A stretch of DNA of 64,000 nucleotides from an uncultured Pleomorphomonas sp. (GCA_937868725.1 CALMMQ010000053.1:29308-93307), one strand, 5' to 3'. Counted from the first letter of the stretch, positions 28,895-38,199 are shown. Made by a program: numbers and translations. Notes: generated from the sequence alone by a model not told the origin.

Positions 28895-28966
28895 GCGGCA
28901 GCAACTGAAAACCGGCAACCGAGCGTCTCGCGCCCGGTTGAAGAGCGCAAGGCGGGAGTTGTCGAC

Positions 28967-29197
28967 ATGGCCATGCAGGCAAGCGATATCGAGGCAATGA
29001 TCAAGGCGGCGTTGCCCGACGCGCAGGTTGAAATCCGCGATCTCGCCGGCGACGGCGATCACTATTCGGCCACCGTCATTTCCGAGGCCTTCCGCGGCCT
29101 GACGCGGCTCAAGCAGCACCAGTTGGTCTACGCCGCGCTGCAGGGCAAGATGGGCGGCGAGCTGCACGCCTTGGCGCTGCAGACCCAGACGCCCTGA
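28967..29197 (+). CDS. bolA: BolA family protein
   Basis: 76 residues: MAMQASDIEAMIKAALPDAQVEIRDLAGDGDHYSATVISEAFRGLTRLKQHQLVYAALQGKMGGELHALAL. The conserved His in LKQHQLVY and the histidine in the DGDHY loop are the Fe-S/glutaredoxin ligand positions of the IbaG-like BolA group. Together with the CGFS glutaredoxin encoded next, it should form a BolA-Grx [2Fe-2S] complex for iron sensing or cluster transfer. This purL-bolA-grx order is common in alphaproteobacteria. Confidence 0.93.
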   Translation: MAMQASDIEAMIKAALPDAQVEIRDLAGDGDHYSATVISEAFRGLTRLKQHQLVYAALQGKMGGELHALALQTQTP

Positions 29198-29363
29198 CCC
29201 CCTCGCTCCGCCGCTACCGAAAGGCTGTCATCCGGATTTGGTGATTCCACTTTTCGGATCGATCCAGTATATGTACGTAGAGCCGTGGTTGGGGCCGCCC
29301 CTGGCGCCCCACCGGACAACGACGCGAACGCCGGAGCCTTGACCTCCGGATGACGAGGAAACG

Positions 29364-29702
29364 ATGACCGACATCAAGGCCGTGATCGACAACGAAGTGA
29401 AGACCAACGACATTGTCCTGTTCATGAAGGGTACGCCGGACTTTCCGATGTGCGGCTTCTCCGGCCAGGTGGTGCAGATCCTCGGCTACCTCGGCGTCGA
29501 GTTCAAGGGCATCAACGTGCTCGACAACCCCGAACTGCGCGAAGGCATCAAGGTCTATTCCAACTGGCCGACGCTGCCCCAGCTCTACGTCAAGGGCGAG
29601 TTCGTCGGCGGTTGCGACATCGTCCGCGAGATGTTCCAGGCCGGCGAGCTGCAGGCGCACATCAAGGCCGCCGGCATCGCCGTCCGCGAAGCGGCCGAGT
29701 AA
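29364..29702 (+). CDS. grxD: Monothiol CGFS glutaredoxin (Grx4/GrxD)
   Basis: 112 residues with the monothiol motif MCGFSG (Cys30), upstream FMKGTPDFP, cis-proline region [19 protein letters not shown] and the C-terminal [11 protein letters not shown]. Such proteins bind a glutathione-coordinated [2Fe-2S] cluster and pass it to targets with BolA. It is separated from bolA by 166 bp but on the same strand. Its stop is only 18 bp from the convergent DUF4832 gene. Confidence 0.95.
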   Translation: MTDIKAVIDNEVKTNDIVLFMKGTPDFPMCGFSGQVVQILGYLGVEFKGINVLDNPELREGIKVYSNWPTLPQLYVKGEFVGGCDIVREMFQAGELQAHIKAAGIAVREAAE

Positions 29703-29720
29703 TCCAGCCTCGCGGTCCGA

Positions 29721-31064
29721 CTACCGCACATCGAGGGCAAGCCCGAGCGAGAACTCGCCGGTCTTGCCGTTCCACGCCTGTCTGAGACCACCGACGCTGC
29801 GGGCAGCGTTGGCGAAGCGGATGGCGTAGGCCGGATTGCCAGCCAGGCGGGCGTCGACATCCGGCGCCGCCGCCCACAACTGGTAGCGGCCAACGGCCAG
29901 GGTTGAGGGCACCGTCAGGGCAAAACCGAAGCTGCGGCTGGTCCCCGGTCCCAGCGTTCGGAGATCCGCGCCCGTCACCGTTGTCACCAACTGCCCGCCG
30001 CTGTCGCGCAGGCGCAGCAACAGCGGCCGGCGATTGACCGGCGCCGCCCAGCCGACGTTCCGGAGCGACAGCCTCACCGTTGCCGTGCCGCCGCGCGCCA
30101 CACGCACCGAAGCCGACGCCGCCGACAGCTGCAGCCGATAGCCCATCGACCGGCTGACGTCGTCGAGGCAGCCACCGGCCCGCCACGCATCGATGAAGCC
30201 CTGATACCAGTCGCGCCCGAGATAGCTCAGATGAAAGCGCCGCCCCTCGCTCAGGATGTCGGCGCAGCTGGTGCGGGCGCCAACCGTGCTGGCGTCGAAA
30301 AAGCACGTCTCGCCGCCGAACGGCGCCGCGGCCGTCAGCCTGGCCACGTAGTGCTTCTGGGCGGCGCGCTGGCTGGCATCATCGGCATACGTGCCCCAGT
30401 CGGTAGTGCTGGCCAGGAAGCAATCATTGAACAGGCCAATGCGGGGCGCTGCCGGGATCGCCGCCACGGTCGGATACCAGAGACTGATCTGGGCCGGCGT
30501 CCGCCATTGCAACTGCCGCCCGGCCGGCAGGGCGTCGAGCAGCGCGTCGCCAATGCGTTTTTCCGCCGCCCGACTGGTCAGATGGTTCGAAGATGTATGC
30601 CCCTCGCCCCAGGCGCCGATGAACCCCATCTGCCAGACGAACACCACATCGGCGTTGGCCGCCACCACCGGCTTGAGGGCGGCGATGTGGCGCAGCACCT
30701 GGGCAAGCGGCGCGTCGAGGCCGACACCGTCGGTGAGGCCATCGTTGTAGGCAAAGCGCAGGATCAGCTTCAGCCCCTTGGTGCGCGCCAGCGCCATCTG
30801 GCCGGCCAGCCGATCGAGTAGCGACGGCGGCAGATCGGCATGGCGGTAGTCGTCGAGCCGCACCATGGCGTGGGCGAGCGTGCCATAGCGAGCCGTATCG
30901 TCGAGCTCGTCCGGGGTGGCGGCGAGAAAGTCGCTGTTGGGCTGGCGCCAGAAGCCGCGCTCGGGATTGTGGAAATCGGCGACGGTCGAACGGAACGTCA
31001 CCGTCGCCGCCTGCGACGGTGACGCCATCGACACGGCCAGCATCACGGCAATCAGCCAGCGCAT
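29721..31064 (-). CDS. Secreted DUF4832/DUF4874-type protein
   Basis: 447 residues from ATG 31064, preceded by GGAGG. Signal peptide 1-19 (ends SQA). The N-terminal half resembles DUF4874 in carbohydrate-active-like proteins: VADFHNPERGFW, YRHADLPPSLLDRLAGQMALARTKGLKLILRFAYNDG, FVWQMGFIGAWGEGHTSSN. This reads like a TIM-barrel with acidic loops. The C-terminal half (about 330-447) is a beta-sandwich resembling DUF4832. The fold suggests a glycoside hydrolase-like extracellular enzyme. The substrate is unknown and catalysis is inference. It is divergently transcribed from a beta-lactamase-fold hydrolase. Confidence 0.72.
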   Translation of the reverse strand: MRWLIAVMLAVSMASPSQAATVTFRSTVADFHNPERGFWRQPNSDFLAATPDELDDTARYGTLAHAMVRLDDYRHADLPPSLLDRLAGQMALARTKGLKLILRFAYNDGLTDGVGLDAPLAQVLRHIAALKPVVAANADVVFVWQMGFIGAWGEGHTSSNHLTSRAAEKRIGDALLDALPAGRQLQWRTPAQISLWYPTVAAIPAAPRIGLFNDCFLASTTDWGTYADDASQRAAQKHYVARLTAAAPFGGETCFFDASTVGARTSCADILSEGRRFHLSYLGRDWYQGFIDAWRAGGCLDDVSRSMGYRLQLSAASASVRVARGGTATVRLSLRNVGWAAPVNRRPLLLRLRDSGGQLVTTVTGADLRTLGPGTSRSFGFALTVPSTLAVGRYQLWAAAPDVDARLAGNPAYAIRFANAARSVGGLRQAWNGKTGEFSLGLALDVR

Positions 31065-31240
31065 GGCATCCTCCCCACGGGCGACAACGGCCCGCGCTTC
31101 AGCGCCATGCTGACACCAGCGGTCTTGCCGGTCAGTTAAGCCTCGGCCGGTCACGAAGCGATCAAGCGCTTCGGCCCGGCTTGCCGGTCGGGGTGGCCGC
31201 GTGCCACTCTCGGTCACCAACAACTGAATCGGATTGTGCC

Positions 31241-32356
31241 ATGTCCTCGGCAACGCGCCGCCTCGACGCCGTCATCGACCGCTATGTCGGTGACAAGATC
31301 GTCGGTACCAACGTCATTTTCAGCCTGGGGGGCGAAGTCGTCTACGCCCGCGCCGCCGGCTTCCTCGACCGCGAAGGCGGTCGCGTCATGGCGCCGCGCA
31401 CGCTGTTCCGCCTGTCGTCGGTCACCAAGCCCTATGTCGCCGTGACGGCGCTGACGCTGATGGAAGCCGGCCGCCTCAAGCTCGACGCCGCGGTGACCGA
31501 CTACCTGCCGACCTTTCGCCCGCGCCTTGCCGACGGCCGCGCACCGACCATCACCATCGCTCAATTGCTGACGCACACGTCGGGCCTGACTTACGATCTC
31601 GGCCTCACCGTCCCCCTCGACCAGCCACCGTCCGGCGGCATCGATCGCTCGCACCTGACGCTCGCCGAGAATATTGACCGCATCGCCAACGTGCCGCTGG
31701 CCTTCGCGCCCGGCACCGGCTGGGCCTACTCCCTCGCCATCGACGTGCTCGGCGGCGTGATGGAAGCCATTGAAGGCAAGAGCCTGCCCAGTATCGTTGC
31801 CGAGCGCGTTCTGGCCCCGCTCGGCCTCGGCGACACCGGCTTCTGGCCCGCCGACCCCACCCGGCTGTCGGTCGCCTACGCCGACGGCACACCGCCGCAC
31901 CCGATGGCCGATCCCGAACGCATCTTCAATCCCGACGGCAGCTCGATCGTCTTTTCGCCCTCGCGCGCCTTCGACCGCAACGCCTTCCCCTCGGGCGGCG
32001 CCGGCATGATCGGCTCGGCGGAAGATTTCTTCACCTTCATCGAAACGCTGCGGTGTGGCGGGGCGCCGCTGCTGTCGCCAGCCACCATGCCGCTGCTGAC
32101 CGATAGCCACACCGCCGGCCTTGACACCGGCATGCCCGGCTACGGCTTCTCGCATGGCTGGTCGGTGATCGAGGACCCGGTGGCGGCGGCAACGACGATG
32201 AGCGCCGGAGGGTGGAACTGGGGTGGAGTCTACGGCCATCAATGGTACGTCGACCCCGCCCGGCAAGCGACCCTCCTCGTCTTCTCCAACACGGCCGTGG
32301 AAGGCTGCACCGGCCGCTATCCACTGGACGTGCGCGACGCCGCCTTCGCGGCCTGA
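31241..32356 (+). CDS. Beta-lactamase/class C family serine hydrolase
   Basis: 371 residues. The nucleophile motif SxxK is S60-V-T-K63 in LFRLSSVTKPYVAVTALTLMEAG, the general-base tyrosine is probably Tyr163 in GWAYSLAIDVLGGV, and a third motif is near GGWNWGGVYGHQWYVDP. THTSGLTYDLGL is the usual block between them. No signal peptide is seen, so it is probably cytoplasmic. It is a DD-peptidase/esterase-fold enzyme rather than an antibiotic-resistance beta-lactamase. The specific substrate is unknown. The OpgC-type gene begins about 100 bp downstream. Confidence 0.85.
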   Translation: MSSATRRLDAVIDRYVGDKIVGTNVIFSLGGEVVYARAAGFLDREGGRVMAPRTLFRLSSVTKPYVAVTALTLMEAGRLKLDAAVTDYLPTFRPRLADGRAPTITIAQLLTHTSGLTYDLGLTVPLDQPPSGGIDRSHLTLAENIDRIANVPLAFAPGTGWAYSLAIDVLGGVMEAIEGKSLPSIVAERVLAPLGLGDTGFWPADPTRLSVAYADGTPPHPMADPERIFNPDGSSIVFSPSRAFDRNAFPSGGAGMIGSAEDFFTFIETLRCGGAPLLSPATMPLLTDSHTAGLDTGMPGYGFSHGWSVIEDPVAAATTMSAGGWNWGGVYGHQWYVDPARQATLLVFSNTAVEGCTGRYPLDVRDAAFAA

Positions 32357-32453
32357 CGCCCGCCACTGCCCCGCGAGCTGCACGCAGGCGTGTACAAGCA
32401 CGCCTGCCAGGCTATGCTATGGTCATTGCCCGACAGAATCGGCGCCAACAGCA

Positions 32454-33659
32454 ATGACGAGAGCAATGAACGCCAGCCTTACCCAGACCAGGCCAAGCTT
32501 CCGAGATCACAGGCTCGACTTTTTCAGAGGCCTTTGCCTGCTGATGATCTATGTGAACCATGTTCCTGGCACGATGTTCGAGAACTTCACCTCCAGGAAC
32601 TTCGGTCTTTCTGATGCGGCTGAGGGTTTTGTTTTCATGTCAGGCTGCGCCGTTGCGCTTGCCTATGGTGCAAAACTGGAAAATGGCTTGGGTCTGGCGG
32701 CAATCTACAAGGGTTTGACGCGGTCCTGGCAACTTTATCTCGTCCACCTTCTCACATCGGTGTGGGCCATCGCCGTCGTCGCCGGGGCGGTTGTCTTCCT
32801 CGGTGCCGACGAAGTGCTGCGCGACAACTCGTTCAGCCTGCTCCGTGACAAGCCCTATCCGGTCATCTTCGGCATCGCCACGCTCGGCCATCAGTTCGGC
32901 TACGTCAACATCCTGCCGCTCTACACGGTGCTGATGCTGGCGGCGCCGTTCGCCGTGCGCCTCGGCCAGCTGGCGCCGTTGCGTCTGCTCGCCGGGTCGG
33001 TGACGCTGTGGGCGGTGACGGCCCTGTGGCAGGTCAATCTGCCCAATTATCCCCAGAGCGGCGGCTGGCTGTTCAACCCGTTCGCCTGGCAACTGGTTTT
33101 CACGCTGGGCATCGTCACCGGCCTGGCGCTACGCCAGGGCAAGCGCGTCGTCCCTGTCCAGCCCTGGCTGGTGGCTTTGGCGCTGGCTTGGATCGTCTTC
33201 TGCGGCTTCTGGGTCAGGCATCCGGCGCTGAACCAGAGCATGCAGGGCCTCATCGCCCACCTGTCGGACAGCGGCGTGCCCTCTATCCTTGTCGCCCTCG
33301 ACAAGACCTACGTGTCGGTGCCGCGTTTGCTGCACTTCCTGGCCCTGGTCTATCTGCTGTCGGTCACCAGCCTCGTCCGTACCCTGGCGTCGTCCGACAT
33401 CGCCAGCCCCGTGCGCGTCATCGGCCGCCACAGCCTGCCGGTGTTCGCCTTCAGCACCGTCTGCGCCATCGTGGCCCAGGCCACCAAGGACGTCCACCCC
33501 GGCGGCCTCGGTCAGGATGCGCTGCTGATCGCCGGCGGCCTTGTCGCTCAATGGGCCTTCGCGGCGACGCTCGACTATTGCCGCCAGCCGGCGATCACCG
33601 CCCCGCGCGCGGCGGCAAGCCCGGCCCTTCCCGTTGGCATCGGTTCCGCCCGTCCCTGA
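32454..33659 (+). CDS. OpgC-domain integral membrane acyltransferase
   Basis: About 401 residues with ten or so hydrophobic helices; ATG 32454 or ATG 32466 may be the start. The N terminus has the family block DHRLDFFRGLCLLMIYVNHVPGTMFENFTSRNFGLSDAAEGFVFMSGCAVALAYG, with the H-V-P-G-T and F-G-L-S-D-A-A-E motifs of OpgC proteins. OpgC adds succinyl or other acyl groups to periplasmic glucans in related bacteria. No opgGH genes are close, so the acceptor could be another surface glycan. Confidence 0.88.
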   Translation: MTRAMNASLTQTRPSFRDHRLDFFRGLCLLMIYVNHVPGTMFENFTSRNFGLSDAAEGFVFMSGCAVALAYGAKLENGLGLAAIYKGLTRSWQLYLVHLLTSVWAIAVVAGAVVFLGADEVLRDNSFSLLRDKPYPVIFGIATLGHQFGYVNILPLYTVLMLAAPFAVRLGQLAPLRLLAGSVTLWAVTALWQVNLPNYPQSGGWLFNPFAWQLVFTLGIVTGLALRQGKRVVPVQPWLVALALAWIVFCGFWVRHPALNQSMQGLIAHLSDSGVPSILVALDKTYVSVPRLLHFLALVYLLSVTSLVRTLASSDIASPVRVIGRHSLPVFAFSTVCAIVAQATKDVHPGGLGQDALLIAGGLVAQWAFAATLDYCRQPAITAPRAAASPALPVGIGSARP

Positions 33660-33682
33660 CGGGACCCGACCCCACAAAAGCG

Positions 33683-33720
33683 AAAGGCCGCCCCGAACCA
33701 ACGGGACGGCCTTCCAGAAA
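33683..33720 (-). terminator. Terminator between opgC-type gene and rpsD
   Basis: AAGGCCG (33684-33690) pairs with CGGCCTT (33707-33713), with inner CCCCG/CGGGA partly paired. On the minus strand the stem is followed by TTTCGCTTTTG. It lies between convergent stop codons at 33659 and 33738. Confidence 0.75.
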
Positions 33721-33737
33721 CGTGACGGCGAAACCGA

Positions 33738-34355
33738 TCAGCGCGAATAGTATTCGACGACCAGGTTCGGCTCCATCTTGACGGCGTAGGGAACGTCGGC
33801 CAGGGCCGGCACACGGACCAGCTTGGCGACCTTCTTGGCCGAATCGACTTCGATGTAGTCGGGAACGTCGCGCTCGGCGAGCTCGACGGACTCGAGCACC
33901 AGGGCCATTTCCTTCGACTTCTGGCGAACTTCGATCACGTCGCCGACCTTGCAGCGGTACGAGCCGATGTTGACCTTCTTGCCGTTGACCATGACGTGGC
34001 CATGGTTGACGAACTGGCGGGCGGCGAACGGCGTCGGCACGAACTTGGCGCGGTAGACAACGGCGTCAAGGCGCGTCTCGAGCAGGCCGATCAGAGCCTC
34101 GGAGGTGTCGCCCTTGAGACGGGAGGCTTCCTCGTAAATGCGGAAGAACTGCTTCTCGCTGAGATCACCGTAGTAGCCCTTGAGCTTCTGCTTGGCGCGG
34201 AGCTGCAGACCGTAGTCGGAGGTCTTGCCCTTGCGGCGCTGGCCGTGCTGGCCGGGGCCGTACTCACGCTTGTTGACAGGGCTCTTCGGGCGGCCCCACA
34301 GGTTCTCACCCATGCGGCGGTCGATCTTGTACTTGGCACTATGGCGCTTGGACAT
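33738..34355 (-). CDS. rpsD: 30S ribosomal protein S4
   Basis: 205 residues, the full S4: [43 protein letters not shown], then the S4 RNA-binding domain [49 protein letters not shown]. The N-terminal zinc-ribbon cysteines found in some S4 are absent, as usual in this class. It starts 16S rRNA 5'-domain assembly. It is a lone gene here, not in the alpha operon, which is normal for alphaproteobacteria. Confidence 0.97.
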   Translation of the reverse strand: MSKRHSAKYKIDRRMGENLWGRPKSPVNKREYGPGQHGQRRKGKTSDYGLQLRAKQKLKGYYGDLSEKQFFRIYEEASRLKGDTSEALIGLLETRLDAVVYRAKFVPTPFAARQFVNHGHVMVNGKKVNIGSYRCKVGDVIEVRQKSKEMALVLESVELAERDVPDYIEVDSAKKVAKLVRVPALADVPYAVKMEPNLVVEYYSR

Positions 34356-34792
34356 CGCGTATCCTGTTTATTGGCTTGGTTCTTGACAAGGACACGCACC
34401 CTCCTCTGCCTCCATCCGGTCGCCCTCAGGCGCCCATCGCGGAAACCGACAGGGCAGTTGGCGCGCAGCCTTCCACCCACGGGACACGTGAACGACAACA
34501 CCGGCCCGCCGTTGCCGACGAACCCGCGCAGTCGAGCGGTCAATAGTGGAGCCGGGCGCCGATGTCAAACCCAATCGGGCCATTTGCCGGCTTTCCGGCG
34601 CTCAAACGCTGGCTGGCGCCGTTTTCCGCCAACGCCGGGCCGTAGCGCCACCGCCGCAACGGTGGATGAAGCGACGCAAAGATTCAATTGCCACATGACA
34701 ATTAACAGTCTTTCAACCCACTGGTGGCCAATTGGGACTCATCGCCTGTGCCCGCGGCACTATCCAAGAACAGTCCGGCCTGTGGGAAGAGG
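34356..34792. other. Divergent spacer between rpsD and the EAL/GGDDF gene (437 bp)
   Basis: It carries the rpsD promoter on the minus side. On the plus side, TTAA-CAGTCTT-TCAACC (34702-34718) is a one-mismatch match to the CtrA consensus TTAA-N7-TTAACC, about 75 bp before the signalling-protein start. No tRNA or other RNA gene is recognisable. Confidence 0.45.
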
Positions 34793-36553
34793 ATGCATAG
34801 GACCAAGGTACGACTTCCCGAGGCCGCTCTCGACGCCAAGCAGGCCGAGCTGCCCTCATCTCTGGCCTACGCTCTGCAGCCGATCGTCGACGCCCATTCC
34901 GGCGCGGTCTTCGCCTACGAAGCACTACTGCGTGGCACCGATATTGCCGGCTACGGTTCGATCGAGACCTTCTTCGACACGGCCCACGCCGAAGGCCGCC
35001 TCTGGGCGGTCGAACAGACGCTGCACCAGATGGCGCTCGCCACCTTCCGCCGTCTGCCGGGCGGCAGCGATCGCAAGATTTTCCTCAACATCGACAACCG
35101 CGTCTTCGCCTCGGCCGATTTCACCCCCGAGACCATCGCCGACACCGCCAATCGCCTCGGCGTGCCGCCGGACCGGGTGGTCATCGAGCTGTCGGAAAAG
35201 TATGCCGGCGCCTCCATCGACCTCGTGGCGCGCATGCGCCGCGCCGGCCTGCACATCGCCCTCGACGACTTCGGCCGCGGCTTCTCCGAACTGAAGCTGC
35301 TGCACGACGCTTCGCCCGAAATCGTCAAGGTCGATCGCTTCTACGTCGATGGCGTCGCCAACGCGCCGCGCAAGCGCCTGTTCCTCACCACCATCGTCGA
35401 ACTCGCCCACGTGCTGGGCGCGCGTGTCGTCGCCGAAGGCGTCGAGACCGAGGAGGAGTTCCGCACCTGCCGCGATGTCGGCTGCGACCTCATTCAGGGC
35501 TGGTACATCGCCCGGCCGCTGCGCGATCTCACCGACGTGCCCTCGGTCTACCTGTTGCCCTCCGGCGGCATCGCCGTCAACGACGACCGGGTCCGCACCG
35601 TGTCCGAACTCGGTCGCTTCCACGAAGAGACAGTCACGCTCACCACGCCGATCGATCAGCTGTATCAGCGCTTTGCCGACAATCCCGACCTGACGGCCAT
35701 TCCCGTCATCGACGATGCCGGTCGCCCCCTCGGCCTCATCACCGAACGGTCGTTCCGCAGCGCCTTCTACCGCAGCTACGCCAGCGGCGCCTCGCCGCTT
35801 GCCGTGGCCGAACTTGTGACCGCCGTACCGACCATCGATGGCGCACGCTCCTGCGAGGAGCTGGTCGAGCGCTCGGTCGGCTGCACCGATGGCGTGCTCG
35901 TCACCTCCGGCGATCTCTACGCCGGTTATGTCACGCCCTGCGGCCTCACCAACCTCATCGCCGAACGCCGCGTGCGGCAGGCGCGCGATCAGAACCCGTT
36001 GAGCCACCTGCCCGGCAACGCCACCATCAACGCCCACATCATGTGGCTGTGCGGCCAGACGGCCGCGCGGCGCGTCTGCTGCTACTTCGACTTCAACCAC
36101 TTCAAGCCATTCAACGATACCTACGGTTTCCGCCTCGGCGACCGGGCCATCATGCTGTTCGCCGACATCATGCGCCGGCACTTCGCCCGCTTCGGCGGCT
36201 TCCTCGGTCACATCGGCGGCGACGACTTCTTCGCCGCCTTCCTCGGTGCCGATCCCGCCGACATCGAGGCCAGCGTCGACAACATTCTCGACGACTTCTG
36301 TCACGAGATCGAAAGCCTCTACGAGGCCGCCGATCGCGATAACGGCTTCCTGATCGCCGATGACCGCAACGGTCAGTCGCAAATCTACCCGCTGATGACC
36401 TGCTCGGCTGCTGTGCTGCAGCTGCCCATCGGCGCCACCATCGACACGCTCGACGCCTTCTCGCGCGAGCTGGCATCCGCCAAGCGCGTCGCCAAGCTGG
36501 CTCCCGACGGCCGCATCAGCCGCCTCATAGGCAAAGCTGCGACGCCTCACTGA
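34793..36553 (+). CDS. EAL phosphodiesterase - CBS pair - degenerate GGDEF (GGDDF) c-di-GMP signalling protein
   Basis: 586 residues from ATG 34793, with GGGAAGAGG adjacent; GTG 34724 is a possible upstream start. An EAL domain (about 23-245) comes first with its metal and catalytic residues: E43 in YEALLR, N99, E132 and E135 in IELSE, D158-D159 in ALDDFG, K179, E215 in AEGVE, Q235 in QGWYIARP. A CBS-like pair follows (about 278-395). The GGDEF domain (about 402-560) reads HIGGDDFFA (475-479), with Asp for the catalytic Glu, and the RxxD inhibitory site is missing. It is therefore probably a c-di-GMP phosphodiesterase with a GTP-sensing regulatory GGDEF. No transmembrane part. The 3' end overlaps convergent murI by 29 bp. 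Confidence 0.88.
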   Translation: MHRTKVRLPEAALDAKQAELPSSLAYALQPIVDAHSGAVFAYEALLRGTDIAGYGSIETFFDTAHAEGRLWAVEQTLHQMALATFRRLPGGSDRKIFLNIDNRVFASADFTPETIADTANRLGVPPDRVVIELSEKYAGASIDLVARMRRAGLHIALDDFGRGFSELKLLHDASPEIVKVDRFYVDGVANAPRKRLFLTTIVELAHVLGARVVAEGVETEEEFRTCRDVGCDLIQGWYIARPLRDLTDVPSVYLLPSGGIAVNDDRVRTVSELGRFHEETVTLTTPIDQLYQRFADNPDLTAIPVIDDAGRPLGLITERSFRSAFYRSYASGASPLAVAELVTAVPTIDGARSCEELVERSVGCTDGVLVTSGDLYAGYVTPCGLTNLIAERRVRQARDQNPLSHLPGNATINAHIMWLCGQTAARRVCCYFDFNHFKPFNDTYGFRLGDRAIMLFADIMRRHFARFGGFLGHIGGDDFFAAFLGADPADIEASVDNILDDFCHEIESLYEAADRDNGFLIADDRNGQSQIYPLMTCSAAVLQLPIGATIDTLDAFSRELASAKRVAKLAPDGRISRLIGKAATPH

Positions 36554-37310
36554 AGCCGAAGGCCGCCGTCAACCGGTGCGGCGGCACTGGGCCGGTCGAG
36601 CGGAAACGATGCACGGGCGCACCGAGGGTCGCCTCGCCTCGCCCCGCTGTCACCGTCCTGACCCGGCGGGCAATGGCCGGCGCCGGATCGATCCATTCGA
36701 CCGGCCAGGGCGCCAGCGCCCGCAGACGCTCGAGCAGCAGCGGATAGTGGGTGCAGGCCAGCACGATGGAATCGGTGCGTCTCCCATCCTCGGCCTTGAC
36801 GAAACATGGCTCGATTTCGGCGAAGATGGCGCCATCCGACACCTCGCCACCGGCCATGGCCCGTTCGGCCAGGGCGGCGAGCTTGTGCGAGCCGACCAGC
36901 GTGAAGGCGCAGTCACCGCCATATTTGGCGATGAGGTCGTAGGTGTAGTCGCGTTTGACGGTACCCGGCGTGGCCAGCACCGAAACGAGACGCGACAGCG
37001 AGCGCTCGGCCGCCGGCTTGATCGCCGGCACCGTGCCGACCACCGGCAACGCGAATCGCGCCCGCAGCGGCGGCAGCACCAGCGTCGAGGCGGTGTTGCA
37101 GGCCACCACCAGCGCCGCCGGATCGAGCTCGGGCAGCACCACGTCCATCAAGCCGACGACGCGCCGGACCAGGACGTCCGGGTCCAGTTCGCCATAGGGA
37201 AAGACGGCGGAATCGCCGAGATAGTCGATGCCGACGCCAGGCAGCGCCTTCATGATCTCGCGGGCCACCGAGAGCCCGCCGACGCCGCTGTCGAACACCA
37301 CAATCCGCAT
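36525..37310 (-). CDS. murI: Glutamate racemase
   Basis: 261 residues from ATG 37310 (MRIVVFDSGVGGLSVAREIM), with GGGGGC upstream. The two catalytic cysteines are Cys71 in VVACNTAST and Cys186 in VLACTHYPLL. The first acid is Asp7 in FDSGVGG. The GD-S-AVFPYG block replaces the usual GDTARVPYG. It supplies D-glutamate for peptidoglycan. trmJ lies upstream on the same strand, a frequent alphaproteobacterial pair. Confidence 0.95.
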   Translation of the reverse strand: MRIVVFDSGVGGLSVAREIMKALPGVGIDYLGDSAVFPYGELDPDVLVRRVVGLMDVVLPELDPAALVVACNTASTLVLPPLRARFALPVVGTVPAIKPAAERSLSRLVSVLATPGTVKRDYTYDLIAKYGGDCAFTLVGSHKLAALAERAMAGGEVSDGAIFAEIEPCFVKAEDGRRTDSIVLACTHYPLLLERLRALAPWPVEWIDPAPAIARRVRTVTAGRGEATLGAPVHRFRSTGPVPPHRLTAAFGFSEASQLCL

Positions 37311-37404
37311 GTCGCCCCCGGCCCGCGTCCGCACGACGCCAAGCCCCTTTCATTTCAAACGGCCGTCACCCTGCCCGCCGATTGTGTCAACTTCGGCACC
37401 GGCG

Positions 37405-38199
37405 TCAGGCCGGACCGTTGTCCGCGTCCGTCGGCTTCTGGCGGCGGAAGTTCTTGCCGTCGAGCGCGGTGATGATGCCGCGCAGCGTCCGCACTTCCTG
37501 CTTGGTCAGCTGCTGGCGCTGGAAGATGGCCCGGAGGTTGTGGATCATCACCGGCCGCTTCTCCGGCGGCCAGAAGAAGTGCCGTTCGTCCAGCACCCCT
37601 TCGAGATGCTCGAACAGGTGCAGCACCTCGTCCTTGCTGGCCGGCGGCGACCGGTCCGACATGGTGAAGGGAATGGCGGCGTCCGGATCGTCGAAGCCGG
37701 CCTTGCGCCATTCGTAGGCCACCACCAGCACCGCCTGGGCGATGTTGAGGGAAGCGTACTCCGGCACCACCGGCAGCGTCAGGATCTCGTCGGCCAGCGC
37801 CACCTCGTCGTTGTTGAGGCCCCAGCGCTCGCGCCCGAACAGCAGACCGGCGCGAGCGCCGGCGGCCTCGAGGGCGTGGATATGGCGGGCGGCGTGCACC
37901 GGACCGCGCACCGCCTTGGTGACGTCGCGATCGCGCGCCGTGGTGGCGTAGACGAAGGAGAGATCGGCCACCGCATCCTCGACGCGGTCGAAGACGCGCG
38001 CCGCCTTGATGATGTGCAGGGCCTTGGCAGCGTTGGCGTCGGCCTTCTCGTTGGGCCAGCCGTCGCGGGGGGCGACGATCCGGAGATCGGACAGCCCGAA
38101 GTTGGCCATGGCACGGGCGGCAGCGCCGATGTTCTCGCCCATTTGCGGTTCGCAAAGAATGATGGCCGGGCCGCTTGCGGCCGCGTTTTCATCCGACAT
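37405..38199 (-). CDS. trmJ: TrmJ/TrmH-type SpoU RNA methyltransferase
   Basis: 264 residues of the SPOUT superfamily: AIILCEPQMGENIGAAARAMANFGLSDLRIVAPRDGWPN at the N terminus, then the trefoil-knot SAM site LLFGRERWGLNNDEVALADEILTLPVVPEYASLNIAQAVLVVAYEW. Members of this group methylate the 2'-OH of nucleotide 32 in tRNA (TrmJ). A C-terminal helical extension (HLFEHLEGVLDERHFFWPPEKR) is characteristic of TrmJ rather than TrmH. The exact target is inferred from this architecture. Confidence 0.9.
   Translation of the reverse strand: MSDENAAASGPAIILCEPQMGENIGAAARAMANFGLSDLRIVAPRDGWPNEKADANAAKALHIIKAARVFDRVEDAVADLSFVYATTARDRDVTKAVRGPVHAARHIHALEAAGARAGLLFGRERWGLNNDEVALADEILTLPVVPEYASLNIAQAVLVVAYEWRKAGFDDPDAAIPFTMSDRSPPASKDEVLHLFEHLEGVLDERHFFWPPEKRPVMIHNLRAIFQRQQLTKQEVRTLRGIITALDGKNFRRQKPTDADNGPA

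Noticed and set aside
26846..29167. A 773-codon open frame antisense to purL
   Set aside because: It mirrors purL on the other strand, a normal by-product of high-GC codon bias. Its composition is low-complexity Gly/Ala/Arg/Asp, and purL is certain.
31241..32356. Antibiotic-resistance beta-lactamase
   Set aside because: SxxK is present, but the protein lacks a signal peptide and the class C or A third-motif KTG; it fits the broad serine hydrolase/esterase family.
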